Shown: one piece after another, positions 41,217 through 50,603 of the stretch | Layout of the letters: each line of letters begins with the position of its first letter | How positions within the stretch are numbered: position 1 is the stretch's first letter | From: Allobosea caraganae | GTDB lineage: Bacteria > Pseudomonadota > Alphaproteobacteria > Rhizobiales > Beijerinckiaceae | Direction: 5' to 3' | DNA: 64,000 bases | Assembly: GCF_003351345.1 (NCBI RefSeq) | Contig: NZ_QQTO01000037.1 | Location: forward strand, 555,609 to 619,608 | The notes under the pieces: generated by a model | The model's input: the letters and a program-made list of their open reading frames with translations, nothing else | What the model was told of the DNA's origin: nothing | Databases searched by the model: none | Program-made: the position numbers and the translations under genes

Positions 41217-43727
41217 TCACATGGGGTGAAGGCAATCGAAGAGCGCCTGCGCGAGCGCTCGCGAATTGATCGGCTTGCCCAGAACGCTGGCTTCGGCGTG
41301 CGGACGCCCGTTCAGGTCGCGGCAGCGTTCCCGATCGGCGACAAAAATCTGGGGAACATCGCGAAGGGCTGCGCCGACTTCGGCGACCGAGTGCCGGTCG
41401 GCGAGTGAAGCGACGTCGAGGATCGCCACATCCGGCTTGCCCTCCGACGAAATGGCCGTGAGCAGGATCTCGTCCAGGCTCGAACAGCCGATCGGCTCGT
41501 AGCCGAGCGCGGCGACCTTGTCCTCGTACATACGGAGCAGGAACGTATCGCCCTCGAGGATGGCAACGCGCTGTCCCTGGCCGGTAGGAGTGGAGCGCTC
41601 GTTGTAGAAGTTCCTGATCGGCAGGGGCACCTTGTCGCTCGCCGGCAAGAACACCTCGAAGGTCGTGCCGGCGCCGGGAGAACTCCGCACGTTGGTGCGT
41701 CCGCCGAGCCCTGAGACAAGGCCGTGGACTGCAGCAAGTCCCAGTCCGGTGCCGCCGCTCTGCGATTTGGTGGTGAAGAATGGCTCGAAGATGTGCGGCA
41801 GCGTGGCTTCCTGCATGCCGATGCCATGGTCGCGCACGCTCAGGCAGATGAACGCGCCCCAGGAGATTTCGCCATGGGAGAGGATCGTCCTGCCGTTGAA
41901 GCGGACCCGCCTCACGCCAATCTCGACGACCTGCCCCCTGGCGGACGCTTCCACGGCGTTCTTGCAGAGGTTCAGCAGGATCTGCTGGAGCTCGATCGGG
42001 CTTCCCTCGATCGTCGCGGCTTGGTTGGGCAGTGTCGTCTGGAGGCTGACCTTGTCGGCGAGGGTGACCTGCAAGATCGGCTGGATGTCCGTGATCGCCT
42101 CGACCATGTCGAAGGGTTTGCTCGTGCGTTCCCGCTTGCGGCTCAAGGTCAGGATCTGATCGACGATCCGCTTGGCCCGCTCTCCGCTGGCCAGAATCTT
42201 CTCGACGTAGCGGCGCGAGGGCGAGGGCCTGCGCAGGACCTGCAACGCCATTTCGCTGTAGCCGAGAATGGAGCCGAGGACGTTGTTGAACTCGTGGGCG
42301 ATGCCGCCGGCGAGTGTACCGACCGCCTCGAGCCGCTGGGCCTGCTCGAGTCGCTGCTCGAGGACCTTCTTCTCGCGGCGCGCGTGATTGCTTTCGACCA
42401 GGTCGACCAGAGTGGGTACCGCCGTCTGCATCAGCGCCGTGGCAAATGCGCAGGGCCTGGGGCGGGACGCGTCGAACTTCACCAGCAGGACCCCGACGCG
42501 CCCGCCCGAAAGCCTGACGCCGGCGATTGCACAGGCCGTGCGCCGCCCCCGAATCCGCTCGGCGAGCCGTCCTTCGTCGAAGCGGGGACGGCCGCCCATC
42601 CGCGCGACCCCGGATCGATGGAGGCTTGATGCGAATTCCAGGATGAGCGCGTCGTCGTCCTCGGACCCGCCATGCGAACGATAGGCTTCCATGATCTCGG
42701 CTTGCTCGGCCAGAATGATCGCGAGTTGACTGCTCTCGACCTCGAACTGCCTGGCGAGCGCCGCGAGCGCTTCCTCCATCCGCTCAGGGAATTCCGGCAG
42801 CGGAGCGCCGTTGATGCTGTTCTTGACCGCGGCGATGGCATTGTCGAGCCGGAGGCGCCGCTTCAGATAATGTGTCTGGTTCCGCAGCCTGAAGATGACG
42901 AGGAGGATGCAGAGCCAGAGGGCGATGGCCGTCGCGCCCAAGACCAGGCGGCTCCAGACGGCGCGCGAGGCGGCGTCGCCGAACATCTCAAGATACCGTT
43001 CCTGGAGCCGCTTGGCATGCGTCAGCGTGTCGGAGGCGTGGATCGCGAGGATCTTGGCATCCACGGCCGGCAAGAACTCCAGCACGAGTTCTGCGTGAAC
43101 CAAGAGGGTCCGCAGGCCCGGTGCAGACGATGCAGCGTCGGCCACGGCCAATTGCGCGATGTCGCGTCGGATGGCGACTTCGAGTGCCCGATCTGTTGCA
43201 GTCGCGAAGCGCATCATCAGGTTGCCGAGATCGCCCACCCTGGAAATCGCCGACCGAACCCCGTCGTCGGGCGAGGCGTGAAGCGCCGTCAGCGTTTGGC
43301 CGAAAACGCCGATCGAATTCTGGAAGAGCGCGTTGGTCGTCTTGAACTGCTCGATCAGCTTTTCGTCGGCGTCGATGCCCGCCTTCAGGCTCCTCAGGGG
43401 CTTCTCCAGATCGCCCTCGGACTCCAGCCCCGCTTCGCCGATCAGCGTCTCCAGGCCAGTGGTGGCCTGGCGCAGAGCGACGATCGACGCAACCAGCGGG
43501 TCATAGGAGCTCAGAAGCCCGGCCCGCGCGCGCAGCACGTCGCGCTGGAGCAGGGCATGGCTCGCGTCGATGGCCCGCAAGGTGGTCATCATCGCCTCGT
43601 GGGTCGTGCGTCCAAAGTCGCGCGAGACCGCGACGAAGGCGAGCGCGATCGCCAGCATGGCCGTGATCACGATGACCATGGGCTCAGCGACGACCTTCGA
43701 CGGGCGATACCATGATCGGTTTGCCAT
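41217..43727 (-). CDS. VirA-like hybrid sensor histidine kinase
   Basis: 836 residues; VirA of Agrobacterium is of the same size. TM1 at 15-34 and TM2 at 260-280 flank a helical periplasmic (DAHL-like) domain. A GAF-like linker (about 330-440) precedes HisKA LAGGIAHEFNNVLGSILGYS with H478 (VirA H474). The ATPase domain has NLCKNAVEAS, DHGIGM and GGTGLGLAAVHG. A C-terminal receiver retains the Asp (VAILDVAS) and Lys (LGKPIN). Encoded 44 bp into the peroxidase gene, it completes an operon with the VirG-like regulator, its presumed partner. Signal unknown. Confidence 0.85.
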   Translation of the reverse strand: MANRSWYRPSKVVAEPMVIVITAMLAIALAFVAVSRDFGRTTHEAMMTTLRAIDASHALLQRDVLRARAGLLSSYDPLVASIVALRQATTGLETLIGEAGLESEGDLEKPLRSLKAGIDADEKLIEQFKTTNALFQNSIGVFGQTLTALHASPDDGVRSAISRVGDLGNLMMRFATATDRALEVAIRRDIAQLAVADAASSAPGLRTLLVHAELVLEFLPAVDAKILAIHASDTLTHAKRLQERYLEMFGDAASRAVWSRLVLGATAIALWLCILLVIFRLRNQTHYLKRRLRLDNAIAAVKNSINGAPLPEFPERMEEALAALARQFEVESSQLAIILAEQAEIMEAYRSHGGSEDDDALILEFASSLHRSGVARMGGRPRFDEGRLAERIRGRRTACAIAGVRLSGGRVGVLLVKFDASRPRPCAFATALMQTAVPTLVDLVESNHARREKKVLEQRLEQAQRLEAVGTLAGGIAHEFNNVLGSILGYSEMALQVLRRPSPSRRYVEKILASGERAKRIVDQILTLSRKRERTSKPFDMVEAITDIQPILQVTLADKVSLQTTLPNQAATIEGSPIELQQILLNLCKNAVEASARGQVVEIGVRRVRFNGRTILSHGEISWGAFICLSVRDHGIGMQEATLPHIFEPFFTTKSQSGGTGLGLAAVHGLVSGLGGRTNVRSSPGAGTTFEVFLPASDKVPLPIRNFYNERSTPTGQGQRVAILEGDTFLLRMYEDKVAALGYEPIGCSSLDEILLTAISSEGKPDVAILDVASLADRHSVAEVGAALRDVPQIFVADRERCRDLNGRPHAEASVLGKPINSRALAQALFDCLHPM

Positions 43728-44736
43728 CGTACTCTCCGGTCAAGCTTTCAAGGAATGTGGCGATCGCGGCGATCTCGTCTTCGCTCAGGGTTCGCCCGAG
43801 CTGGCTCCGGGCCATCACGGCAACCGCATCGCTCAGGCTCTGCGTCCGTCCGTCATGGAAGTACGGAGATGTGGCCGCCACGTTGCGCAGGCTCGGGACG
43901 CGGTAGACGTTGCGCTCGTTGGCGATGTCGGAGAGCGAGGCATGCCCCGTTTCCGAGGGGGCCGTAGCGTCGGAAGCCTGTCCGCCCGCATCCGGTCCGT
44001 GGAACACGCCAAAGATCTGGAACATGTTGCCGCCCACGTTCGAACCCTGGTGGCACGATACGCAGCCATAGGTCTTGAAAAGTTCGTAGCCGCGCTTCTG
44101 CTCGGGAGAGATCGCGCTGTCCTCGCCTGCCAGGAAACGGTCGAAGGCGGCATTGGGCGTGACGAGTGAGCGCTGGAAGGTGACGAGGGCATCCAGTACG
44201 GCGTCCCGGTCGGCCGGCCTGCCGTAGGTCGCCTCGAAGCGGCCTCGGTAAGGAGGGCTCGCCCATAGCCGCGGCAGGAGCTTCGGCCAGTCATTGGCCA
44301 TGAGATTGCGATCGACGAGGACCTGTTCCGTCTTCGCGGCCAGCGACGTGAACTTGCCGCGCCAGCCGAGCCGGTAGTTGTTCCCGACATTGAACAACGT
44401 CGGAACATTGAACTCGTGCATTCGCCCTTCGTAGCCGACGCTTCTCTTGACGTTGATCGTGCCGCCCCGGTCGAGGTCATGGCATGAGCTGCAGGCAAAT
44501 CCCTGCCGGCTCGAAAGCATCGGATCGTGGAACAGGCTGCGGCCCAGTTGCACCTTGGCCGGGTCGAGCGCCGGTGCCGGCGGCAGCGGAGAAAGGGCCG
44601 GCGGCTGCTCCTTCGCCGCGATGCGCGTGGACCCCATGGGGGGCAGGATGCCGATCATGGCGACCGCTCCCACCATCGCCGTCAGCAGGACGACACGCCC
44701 ACTGGGTTCCACCGCTCGCGTTTGCCGCCGGATCAC
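43684..44736 (-). CDS. Di-haem cytochrome c peroxidase (MauG/CcpA type)
   Basis: 350 residues, GTG start overlapping the regulator stop (GTGA). One N-terminal TM helix (VVLLTAMVGAVAMIGILPP) or uncleaved signal directs it to the periplasm. Two haem sites CSSCHD and CVSCHQ, the second followed by NVGGNMFQIFG, and SLRNVAATSPYFHDGR with the conserved axial/catalytic region, are typical of bacterial di-haem peroxidases. Between regulator and kinase genes it may supply or modify the redox or phenolic signal they sense; inference from position. Confidence 0.87.
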   Translation of the reverse strand: MIRRQTRAVEPSGRVVLLTAMVGAVAMIGILPPMGSTRIAAKEQPPALSPLPPAPALDPAKVQLGRSLFHDPMLSSRQGFACSSCHDLDRGGTINVKRSVGYEGRMHEFNVPTLFNVGNNYRLGWRGKFTSLAAKTEQVLVDRNLMANDWPKLLPRLWASPPYRGRFEATYGRPADRDAVLDALVTFQRSLVTPNAAFDRFLAGEDSAISPEQKRGYELFKTYGCVSCHQGSNVGGNMFQIFGVFHGPDAGGQASDATAPSETGHASLSDIANERNVYRVPSLRNVAATSPYFHDGRTQSLSDAVAVMARSQLGRTLSEDEIAAIATFLESLTGEYDGKPIMVSPVEGRR

Positions 44737-45458
44737 GGCCTTGCCCTCGGCGAGTCGTTGACCGTGACGTCGACGTCGAAGACATAGCCCGCGCCGCGTT
44801 CGGTCCGGATGATCCGGGGGCGCGTGGGATCTTCCTCCAGCTTGCGTCGAAGCCGCAGGATGAGCACGTCGATGCTGCGATCGAAGACCTCCTCGTCGTG
44901 GATGCGGGTCCCCGCGAGGAGCTGTTCGCGGGAGAGGATCTGCTGCGGCGACTTCAGGAAGGCCATGAGCAGGTTGAACTCGCCAGCGGTCAGCTTGATG
45001 TCCTTGTGCGTCACGTGAGCGAGCTGTCGCGTCCTGATGTTCAGGGTCCAGTCCCCGAATACGTAGGTCTTTCGCTCCTTGCGGCTCTTGATGACCGGCC
45101 TCTCGCGCAGTGACGCACGCACTCGGGCCAGAAATTCCCGCACGCCGAAGGGTTTGGTGATGTAGTCGACGGCGCCCAGCTCGAGACCGACCACCTTGTC
45201 CGCCTCTTCGAGGCGGTCCCCGCTGATGATGATGATCGGCGCGTCGGAGGTGCCCGAGAGGCGCCGGACGATCTCGAGACCATCCTCATGGCCAAGATTG
45301 AGGTCGACCACGACGAGATCGACGGTGTCCGTGCCGAAGATTCGCGATAGGGGCTGACTGTCGCTGATAGCGGTGACACGGAATGCATACTGCGACAGAT
45401 AGTCGATCAGCAGGTCGCGCATGCTCGCATCGTCGTCGATCAAAAGGATATGCTTCAA
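44733..45458 (-). CDS. VirG-like OmpR-family response regulator
   Basis: TTG start at 45458, eight nt after GGAG, gives 241 residues and places the phosphoacceptor at D52 (VVVDLNLGHEDG), just as in Agrobacterium VirG. DDD (8-10), T/S and K (ITKPFGVREFLARVR) of the receiver are present. The C-terminal winged helix contains KLTAGEFNLLMAFL and RSIDVLILRLRRKLE. Long stretches (EDGLEIVRRLSG, PIIIISGDRLEEADKV) match VirG closely from memory. First gene of the operon with the peroxidase and VirA-like kinase. A 78-codon N-terminal ORF extension is rejected. Confidence 0.88.
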   Translation of the reverse strand: MKHILLIDDDASMRDLLIDYLSQYAFRVTAISDSQPLSRIFGTDTVDLVVVDLNLGHEDGLEIVRRLSGTSDAPIIIISGDRLEEADKVVGLELGAVDYITKPFGVREFLARVRASLRERPVIKSRKERKTYVFGDWTLNIRTRQLAHVTHKDIKLTAGEFNLLMAFLKSPQQILSREQLLAGTRIHDEEVFDRSIDVLILRLRRKLEEDPTRPRIIRTERGAGYVFDVDVTVNDSPRARP

Positions 45459-45974
45459 CTGTTCCGCTCCGCACAGAGTCGCTTCGATGACCTCGGCTGC
45501 GCCGCTCGATTTTTTCGTCGTCGGCGTCGAACCCGCGGCCCCGGCGAAGCGGCGAAGGCCGGCAAGTCGCACCCATGCCGAGTGCGAGTCGCCGGAGGGT
45601 GGGACGAAGCCTGCCGCCCGGCATTCAAGAGCCGTCGATCGATGCCGGAGCAGGCACCGACCCTGTCGGCTGTGTCCGATCGGCTTTTCCATTCACAAAA
45701 TCCCACCGGCGAGAGCACGTAGTGCGCCTGTCTTCGCGGTGGGCCGCTCATGCCGTCCTGGACGTTAGCGTCGTATTTCGTCCGTCAGGCGCTTCTGTTA
45801 CGGCTGAAACGGAAAGCGCCGCCGGTGTGCTCCTCCATGGGGTCTCGATCTCTAACGCGGCATCGTTCCGCGTGGCGTTGGAATAGGGACAAGTCTCATG
45901 GGCCTTCGCAGCGAGAAGCCACCGAAGAGCGCGAACGGGCCGTCCGCCATCTCGTCGATCGCACCTCTGCGAAG

Positions 45975-46994
45975 CTATGGATTGACCGAGACCACGATCT
46001 TCCCGAACGCGCCGCGATCGAGATGGTCGAATGCGGCAGGGACGTCCTTCCAGTCGTAGACCCGATCGATCACCGGCTTGAGTCCGTTGATCTCGATGGC
46101 GGCGATCATGTCCTCGAAGGAGCGACGGTGCCCCACCGACAGGCCCTGGATCACGATGCGGCGAATGATCATCGGGACGATCGGCAGCGTGAACTCGCTG
46201 CTCTCCAGGAAGCCGACGGTCGTGATACGCGCTCCGATCGCCGCCGCATCGAGCGACTTCTTATAGTTCTCGCCGCCAATCGTCTCGAAGATATGGTCGA
46301 CACCGCGCCCCTTGGTGATCTCCATGACCCGCCCGGCCCAATTCGGATATTCGCTCGTCTCGATCACATCGTTGGCGCCGAGCAGCTTCGCGCGCTCCAA
46401 CTTTTCCGCGCTGCGCGAGGTTATAATGGCGCGGGCGCCGAACATCCGTGCGAACTGGATACCAAACAGCGAAACGCCGCCGGTTCCGTGGAGCAGCACC
46501 GATTGACCTGCGCGCAGCCGACCTTCCGTTACCAGCGCAGACCATGCAGTCACAGCCGCCACAGGCAGTGTCGCGATCTCTTCCATCGAGAGGGCATCGG
46601 GCGCCCGCACTATGGCGGTCTCGGGAACCAGAACATATTCGGCGAGCGTGCCCGGCAGGTCCAGGCTTAGACCGAACAGGTCTGCGGTTGCGGAGCCATC
46701 GACCCATCGCGTGTAGAAGTTGGCGGAGACCCGATCGCCTGTTGTCCAGCGTTGGACATCGGACCCGACCTCAACGACCTCGCCGGCCATGTCCGAGCAG
46801 GGGGTGTACGGCAGCGGCGTTTCATTAAGAAGAACGCTGCCCTCAAGCGCCGGTTTGTCGCGATAGTTCAGCGATACCGCCCGCACGTGCACGAGCACGT
46901 CATTCGGCCCCGGCCGCGGCACGTCCCGCTCGGCAACCTGGAGATTTTCCTTGCCCCATTCAGCCAGCTGCCAAGCCTTCATCTTCTCGCGCAT
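45975..46994 (-). CDS. Zinc-independent MDR-type alcohol dehydrogenase / quinone reductase
   Basis: 339 residues (MKAWQLAEWG at 46982 is an alternative start). N-terminal GroES-like fold with YTPCSDMAGEVVEVGSDVQRW; Rossmann fold with VLLHGTGGVSLFGIQFARMF; C-terminal DWKDVPAAFDHLDRGAFGKIV. The Cys-His-Glu zinc set and structural Cys cluster are absent, so quinone or enone reduction with NAD(P)H is more likely than zinc alcohol oxidation. It stands alone on the minus strand. Confidence 0.85.
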   Translation of the reverse strand: MREKMKAWQLAEWGKENLQVAERDVPRPGPNDVLVHVRAVSLNYRDKPALEGSVLLNETPLPYTPCSDMAGEVVEVGSDVQRWTTGDRVSANFYTRWVDGSATADLFGLSLDLPGTLAEYVLVPETAIVRAPDALSMEEIATLPVAAVTAWSALVTEGRLRAGQSVLLHGTGGVSLFGIQFARMFGARAIITSRSAEKLERAKLLGANDVIETSEYPNWAGRVMEITKGRGVDHIFETIGGENYKKSLDAAAIGARITTVGFLESSEFTLPIVPMIIRRIVIQGLSVGHRRSFEDMIAAIEINGLKPVIDRVYDWKDVPAAFDHLDRGAFGKIVVSVNP

Positions 46995-47101
46995 GATGCC
47001 GCTTTCATTCGGATGGATTGGTCAGTTCGGGCGCCGCTTGATTTCCGGCCTGCACTCGCGCCGTGCCTGCGCACGCGGTGACGGGACCGTTCCTGCCGGC
47101 G

Positions 47102-47827
47102 CTATGCAGCGCTGACGGCCTCGATGCTGCCGAGCAGCTTGATCTGCTCGATGGCAAAAGCATCGGCTTCCTCGCGGTACCAGGCGATCCGCGATCGGTT
47201 CGTCGCCGCCAGCGCGGCGCGCAATGTCAGTGCGTCGTAGTCGTGGCAGTATCCGATAGTTCCCGGCTGCTGCCGCCAGGATTCCGACATGGCCCCGCCA
47301 TCCAACGGGTCGAACCCGGTCTGGTCGATCAGCGTCGCAACCCGCGCTCTCGCCTGCGCATCGTCCCCTGATATCGCGATGGCGATGCGCTCCGGCGTTC
47401 CGGGCTTGCGCCCCCTGGTCGCTAGGCTGCGCGCCTTGAGCATGCTGAACGCCTTGACGACAGGCCGGCCGATCCGGCCTGCCACCCATTCGCTATCCAG
47501 CATCCCGTCTTCGATCTCGGCAATGACGCCGTCGCGGGCCTGCGGATAGTAGTTGCCGGTGTCGACGATTACCGCGCCGGCGGGCGTGGCCGCGAACAGG
47601 TCCGGCGACAGCGATGCGACTGCCAGGAATGGGATCGACAGAACGACCATGTCCTCGGCGGTCGCGGCTTCGTGCGCTGAGACCGCCCTCGCGCCGATCT
47701 CCTGCGCCAGCGCCGCCAGCGTCTCGGGACCGCGCGAGTTGGCGATGACCACCTCATGGCCCGCCGCGCTGGCGAGGCGGGCAACCGCCCCGCCGATAAG
47801 ACCCGCACCGATCACACCCAGCTTCAT
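47102..47827 (-). CDS. F420-/NADP-dependent reductase family protein (NPR)
   Basis: 241 residues from MKLGVIGAGLIGGAVARLAS, a GxGxxG Rossmann start. SRGPETL follows beta2 (NSR for NADP phosphate) and VVLSIPFLAV and GAVIVDTGNYYPQA are typical of the NADP oxidoreductase, coenzyme F420-dependent family. Bosea-type bacteria lack F420, so it likely uses NADP only. An ORF with 108 additional upstream codons has no ribosome binding site. Divergent from an AraC gene that may control it. Confidence 0.85.
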   Translation of the reverse strand: MKLGVIGAGLIGGAVARLASAAGHEVVIANSRGPETLAALAQEIGARAVSAHEAATAEDMVVLSIPFLAVASLSPDLFAATPAGAVIVDTGNYYPQARDGVIAEIEDGMLDSEWVAGRIGRPVVKAFSMLKARSLATRGRKPGTPERIAIAISGDDAQARARVATLIDQTGFDPLDGGAMSESWRQQPGTIGYCHDYDALTLRAALAATNRSRIAWYREEADAFAIEQIKLLGSIEAVSAA

Positions 47828-48059
47828 GGAATGGCCTTTGTTTTGATTGGTGGCCTTCGCGTCGGCCTTCTGCGTCAGTTCGTCCTGACGCTCCCGTCGC
47901 ATTGCCCGGCACACCTTAGGTCCGGTGGCGATATCGGCGTCAGCCCGATCCTGCCTAATATTTGCCTGATCCTCTGTCGGGGTGGAAATCACGTCGAACT
48001 GCGGGCATCCTCTGGAGGCGACATCGGGCCTGGAAGGACGGGATCGGGTGGGAAGATCA

Positions 48060-49025
48060 ATGACGACGACGTTGCCGTGCGACGATGATGAAGTGGCTGC
48101 CGGCATGCGGAAGCTCGGAGCGATGATCGCCCGGCATGTCGGCGACAGCACTGGTGGCGCTACACCGGTTCCGGGCTTGGCGGTCGCGCGACTGGCGTCC
48201 GCTGGCGTGGCAACCTCGTATCTCTACGAGCCCAGTCTTTGCATGATCGCGCAGGGCGCAAAACGGGTCGCTCTCGGCGAAACGACCTACCGCTATGATG
48301 AGAAGAGGTTCCTGCTGACCGCCGTGGGCCTGCCGACAGTCGTTCAGATCGAAAGGGCCAGCGAGGAGGCTCCATACACCTCATTCCAGCTCTATCTGGA
48401 CCTTGACGTGGCGCGACAGCTGATCGCCGACATGGACCTTGTTGGACACGAACCGGCCCCGGCAGAGGCCGGAATGATCACGGGGCCTGTGACTGAAGAC
48501 CTGCTCGATCCCATCTTGCGCCTGATCGGCCTTCTGAGCCGCCCGGGCGAGATTCCCATCCTGGCCGCGGGAATCCACCGGGAGATCTTGTATCGACTGC
48601 TCATCAGCCCGGCGGGCGAACGGCTCCGGCAGATCGTTCGTCTGGGCACCCAAAGCAACCGTTCGGCCAGGGCGATTGGCTGGCTTCGGCAGAACTTTGC
48701 GCGCCGCCTACGTATCGAAGATCTGGCGGAAGAGACCGGCATGGCGGTTTCGACCCTGCACCACCATTTCAAAGCCGTCACCAATATGAGCCCACTTCAA
48801 TTCCAGAAGCACCTGCGTCTGCATGAGGCGCGGCGGCTTATGCTCACGGAAGAGCTCGACGCTGGCGTAGCGGCGCTAAAGGTCGGCTACGAAAGCGTCA
48901 CGCAGTTCAATCGCGAATACCGGCGCCTCTTCGGAGCGCCGCCAAGGCGCGACATCCAGGCGTTGCTGGCAGCCGGCGTGGCCCCGGCCAGATCGGTCGC
49001 GGACGGCGACCGGCTTCGGGTGTGA
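48060..49025 (+). CDS. AraC family transcriptional regulator
   Basis: 321 residues from MTTTLPCDDDEVAAGMRKLG. N-terminal AraC_N-type domain (SYLYEPSLCMIAQGAKRVAL, YDEKRFLLTAVGLPTVVQIE); C-terminal double HTH with LRIEDLAEETGMAVSTLHHH and VGYESVTQFNREYRRLFGAPP. This subgroup commonly activates adjacent oxidoreductases of aldehyde or alcohol metabolism. It is divergent from the NPR gene and followed in the same direction by an SDR gene. Confidence 0.88.
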   Translation: MTTTLPCDDDEVAAGMRKLGAMIARHVGDSTGGATPVPGLAVARLASAGVATSYLYEPSLCMIAQGAKRVALGETTYRYDEKRFLLTAVGLPTVVQIERASEEAPYTSFQLYLDLDVARQLIADMDLVGHEPAPAEAGMITGPVTEDLLDPILRLIGLLSRPGEIPILAAGIHREILYRLLISPAGERLRQIVRLGTQSNRSARAIGWLRQNFARRLRIEDLAEETGMAVSTLHHHFKAVTNMSPLQFQKHLRLHEARRLMLTEELDAGVAALKVGYESVTQFNREYRRLFGAPPRRDIQALLAAGVAPARSVADGDRLRV

Positions 49026-49176
49026 AGGACAATCGGGCAAGTTTCCGGCAGGATCGTTTCTAGCCCTCAGGTATCGATGATCTTAAGTTGAAACGACAGA
49101 CCGCACCTGCGAGTACCAAGGCTTTACTCTACGGAGGGGGTTGGTTGTCGAATTGCATCGCATCGGACCTGAGTAA

Positions 49177-49974
49177 ATGGCTCAAGCACATACAAACGCA
49201 CATCAGGCGTCCAGCCTCGCCGGGCGCGTAGCGCTCATCACCGGAGGCGGCAGCGGAATTGGGCAAGCTGCGGCTTTCGCCTACGCGCGTGCCGGTGCCA
49301 AGGTCGTCGTGGCAGGCCGCCGCCCGGCCGAACTCGAAGCGACGGTTGCGCAGATAGAGAACGCCGGCGGCGAGGGCCTCGCGGTACCGACTGATGTGTC
49401 GGTCGCCAGCGAGGTCCAGGCCCTTGTCCAGCGCACGTTGGAAAAGTTCGGCCGGCTGGACATCGCCTTCAACAATGCCGGAACGACCGGTCATTTCGCG
49501 CCGATCAGCGAGCAGACGCCCGAGGATTTCGACCTTGTCATCGGCGCCAACCTCAAGGGCGTCTGGCTCGGCATCAAATACCAACTCGAGGCGTTTCGCG
49601 CCCAGGGACGCGGTGGCGTCATCGTCAACACATCGTCCTGGCTGGCAGTCGGGGCGGTGGCCGGCTCCTCCACGTACTCAGCAAGCAAGGGGGCACTCGA
49701 CGCGCTGATCCGGGCGATCGCTATCGAGGCCGGGCCCGACAATATCCGTATCAACAACGTCAATCCCGGCCTGATCGATACCGACATGGCCCGCGAAGGC
49801 CTGGATGGCGGCAAGGCCTACGGCCCATTCATCGCGCGCACACCGCTCGGGCGCGCAGGCAATCCGTCCGACGTTGGCGATGTCGCGGTGTGGCTGTCCA
49901 GTGACGAAGCACGGTTCATCACCGGACAGAGCATCCTGGTGGATGGCGGCTACACCATTGGCGGCATTCGATAA
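49177..49974 (+). CDS. SDR family oxidoreductase
   Basis: 265 residues. Cofactor motif TGGGSGIGQAAAFAYARAG, NNAG motif at FNNAGTT, catalytic S (NTSSWLAVG), Y-x3-K (YSASKGALDAL), and the ending FITGQSILVDGGYTIGG are all present, so this is a complete classical SDR. An AGR after beta2 (VVAGRRP) favours NADP. Substrate unknown. Located 151 bp after the AraC regulator. Confidence 0.88.
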   Translation: MAQAHTNAHQASSLAGRVALITGGGSGIGQAAAFAYARAGAKVVVAGRRPAELEATVAQIENAGGEGLAVPTDVSVASEVQALVQRTLEKFGRLDIAFNNAGTTGHFAPISEQTPEDFDLVIGANLKGVWLGIKYQLEAFRAQGRGGVIVNTSSWLAVGAVAGSSTYSASKGALDALIRAIAIEAGPDNIRINNVNPGLIDTDMAREGLDGGKAYGPFIARTPLGRAGNPSDVGDVAVWLSSDEARFITGQSILVDGGYTIGGIR

Positions 49975-50144
49975 GTGCCGTTCTGCGCTGTCGCTGAAGC
50001 GATAGGCCGCTAGTTCGGGAATTTCTGCCTTCTCCCGCGATGCCCTCCGCCTGCCGAGGGTATCGCGCACATGCCGGCCGCGCGTTCGCGTGAAGCGCTG
50101 GAGCACCGCGTTCCCAGAAACGAAGACTTGAAGGAGGCTCGATC

Positions 50145-50603
50145 TTGTTGGTCCTCACCATAAATGGCCAGTCGCGGCAGCTTGATGTCGCCGACGAGAT
50201 GCCGCTGCTCTGGGCGCTGCGCGATGCCGCGGACCTGACCGGAACGAAATTCGGCTGCGGCGCTGCGCAATGCGGAGCGTGCACGGTTCATGTCGACGGC
50301 GAGCCGGTCCGGTCCTGCGTCACGCCGGTCGGCGATGTCGTCGGCAAACAGATCACGACCATCGAGGGCATCGCTCAGGATCGCGTGGGGAGTGCCGTCC
50401 AGGCGGCCTGGCGGGAACTCGATGTCGTGCAATGTGGCTATTGCCAGTCCGGGCAGATCATGTCGGCGACCGCGCTGCTGCGCGAGAACGCCGCCCCGTC
50501 CGACTCCGATATTGACGACGCCATGAGCGGCAACATCTGCCGATGCGCCACCTATGTGCGCATCCGTGCCGCCATCCATGACGCCGCAAGAACGCTGGCA
50601 TGA
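50145..50603 (+). CDS. [2Fe-2S] subunit of molybdenum hydroxylase (IorA-like)
   Basis: 152 residues. TTG start with a perfect AAGGAGG 8 nt upstream. N-terminal plant-type ferredoxin cluster GCGAAQCGACTVHVDG...C and C-terminal CGYCQSGQIM...CRCATYVRIR cluster, the two-[2Fe-2S] small subunit of isoquinoline 1-oxidoreductase and related aldehyde oxidases. It overlaps the large-subunit gene by 4 bp. Together they hydroxylate N-heterocycles or oxidise aldehydes in the periplasm or cytoplasm. Confidence 0.9.
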   Translation: MLVLTINGQSRQLDVADEMPLLWALRDAADLTGTKFGCGAAQCGACTVHVDGEPVRSCVTPVGDVVGKQITTIEGIAQDRVGSAVQAAWRELDVVQCGYCQSGQIMSATALLRENAAPSDSDIDDAMSGNICRCATYVRIRAAIHDAARTLA

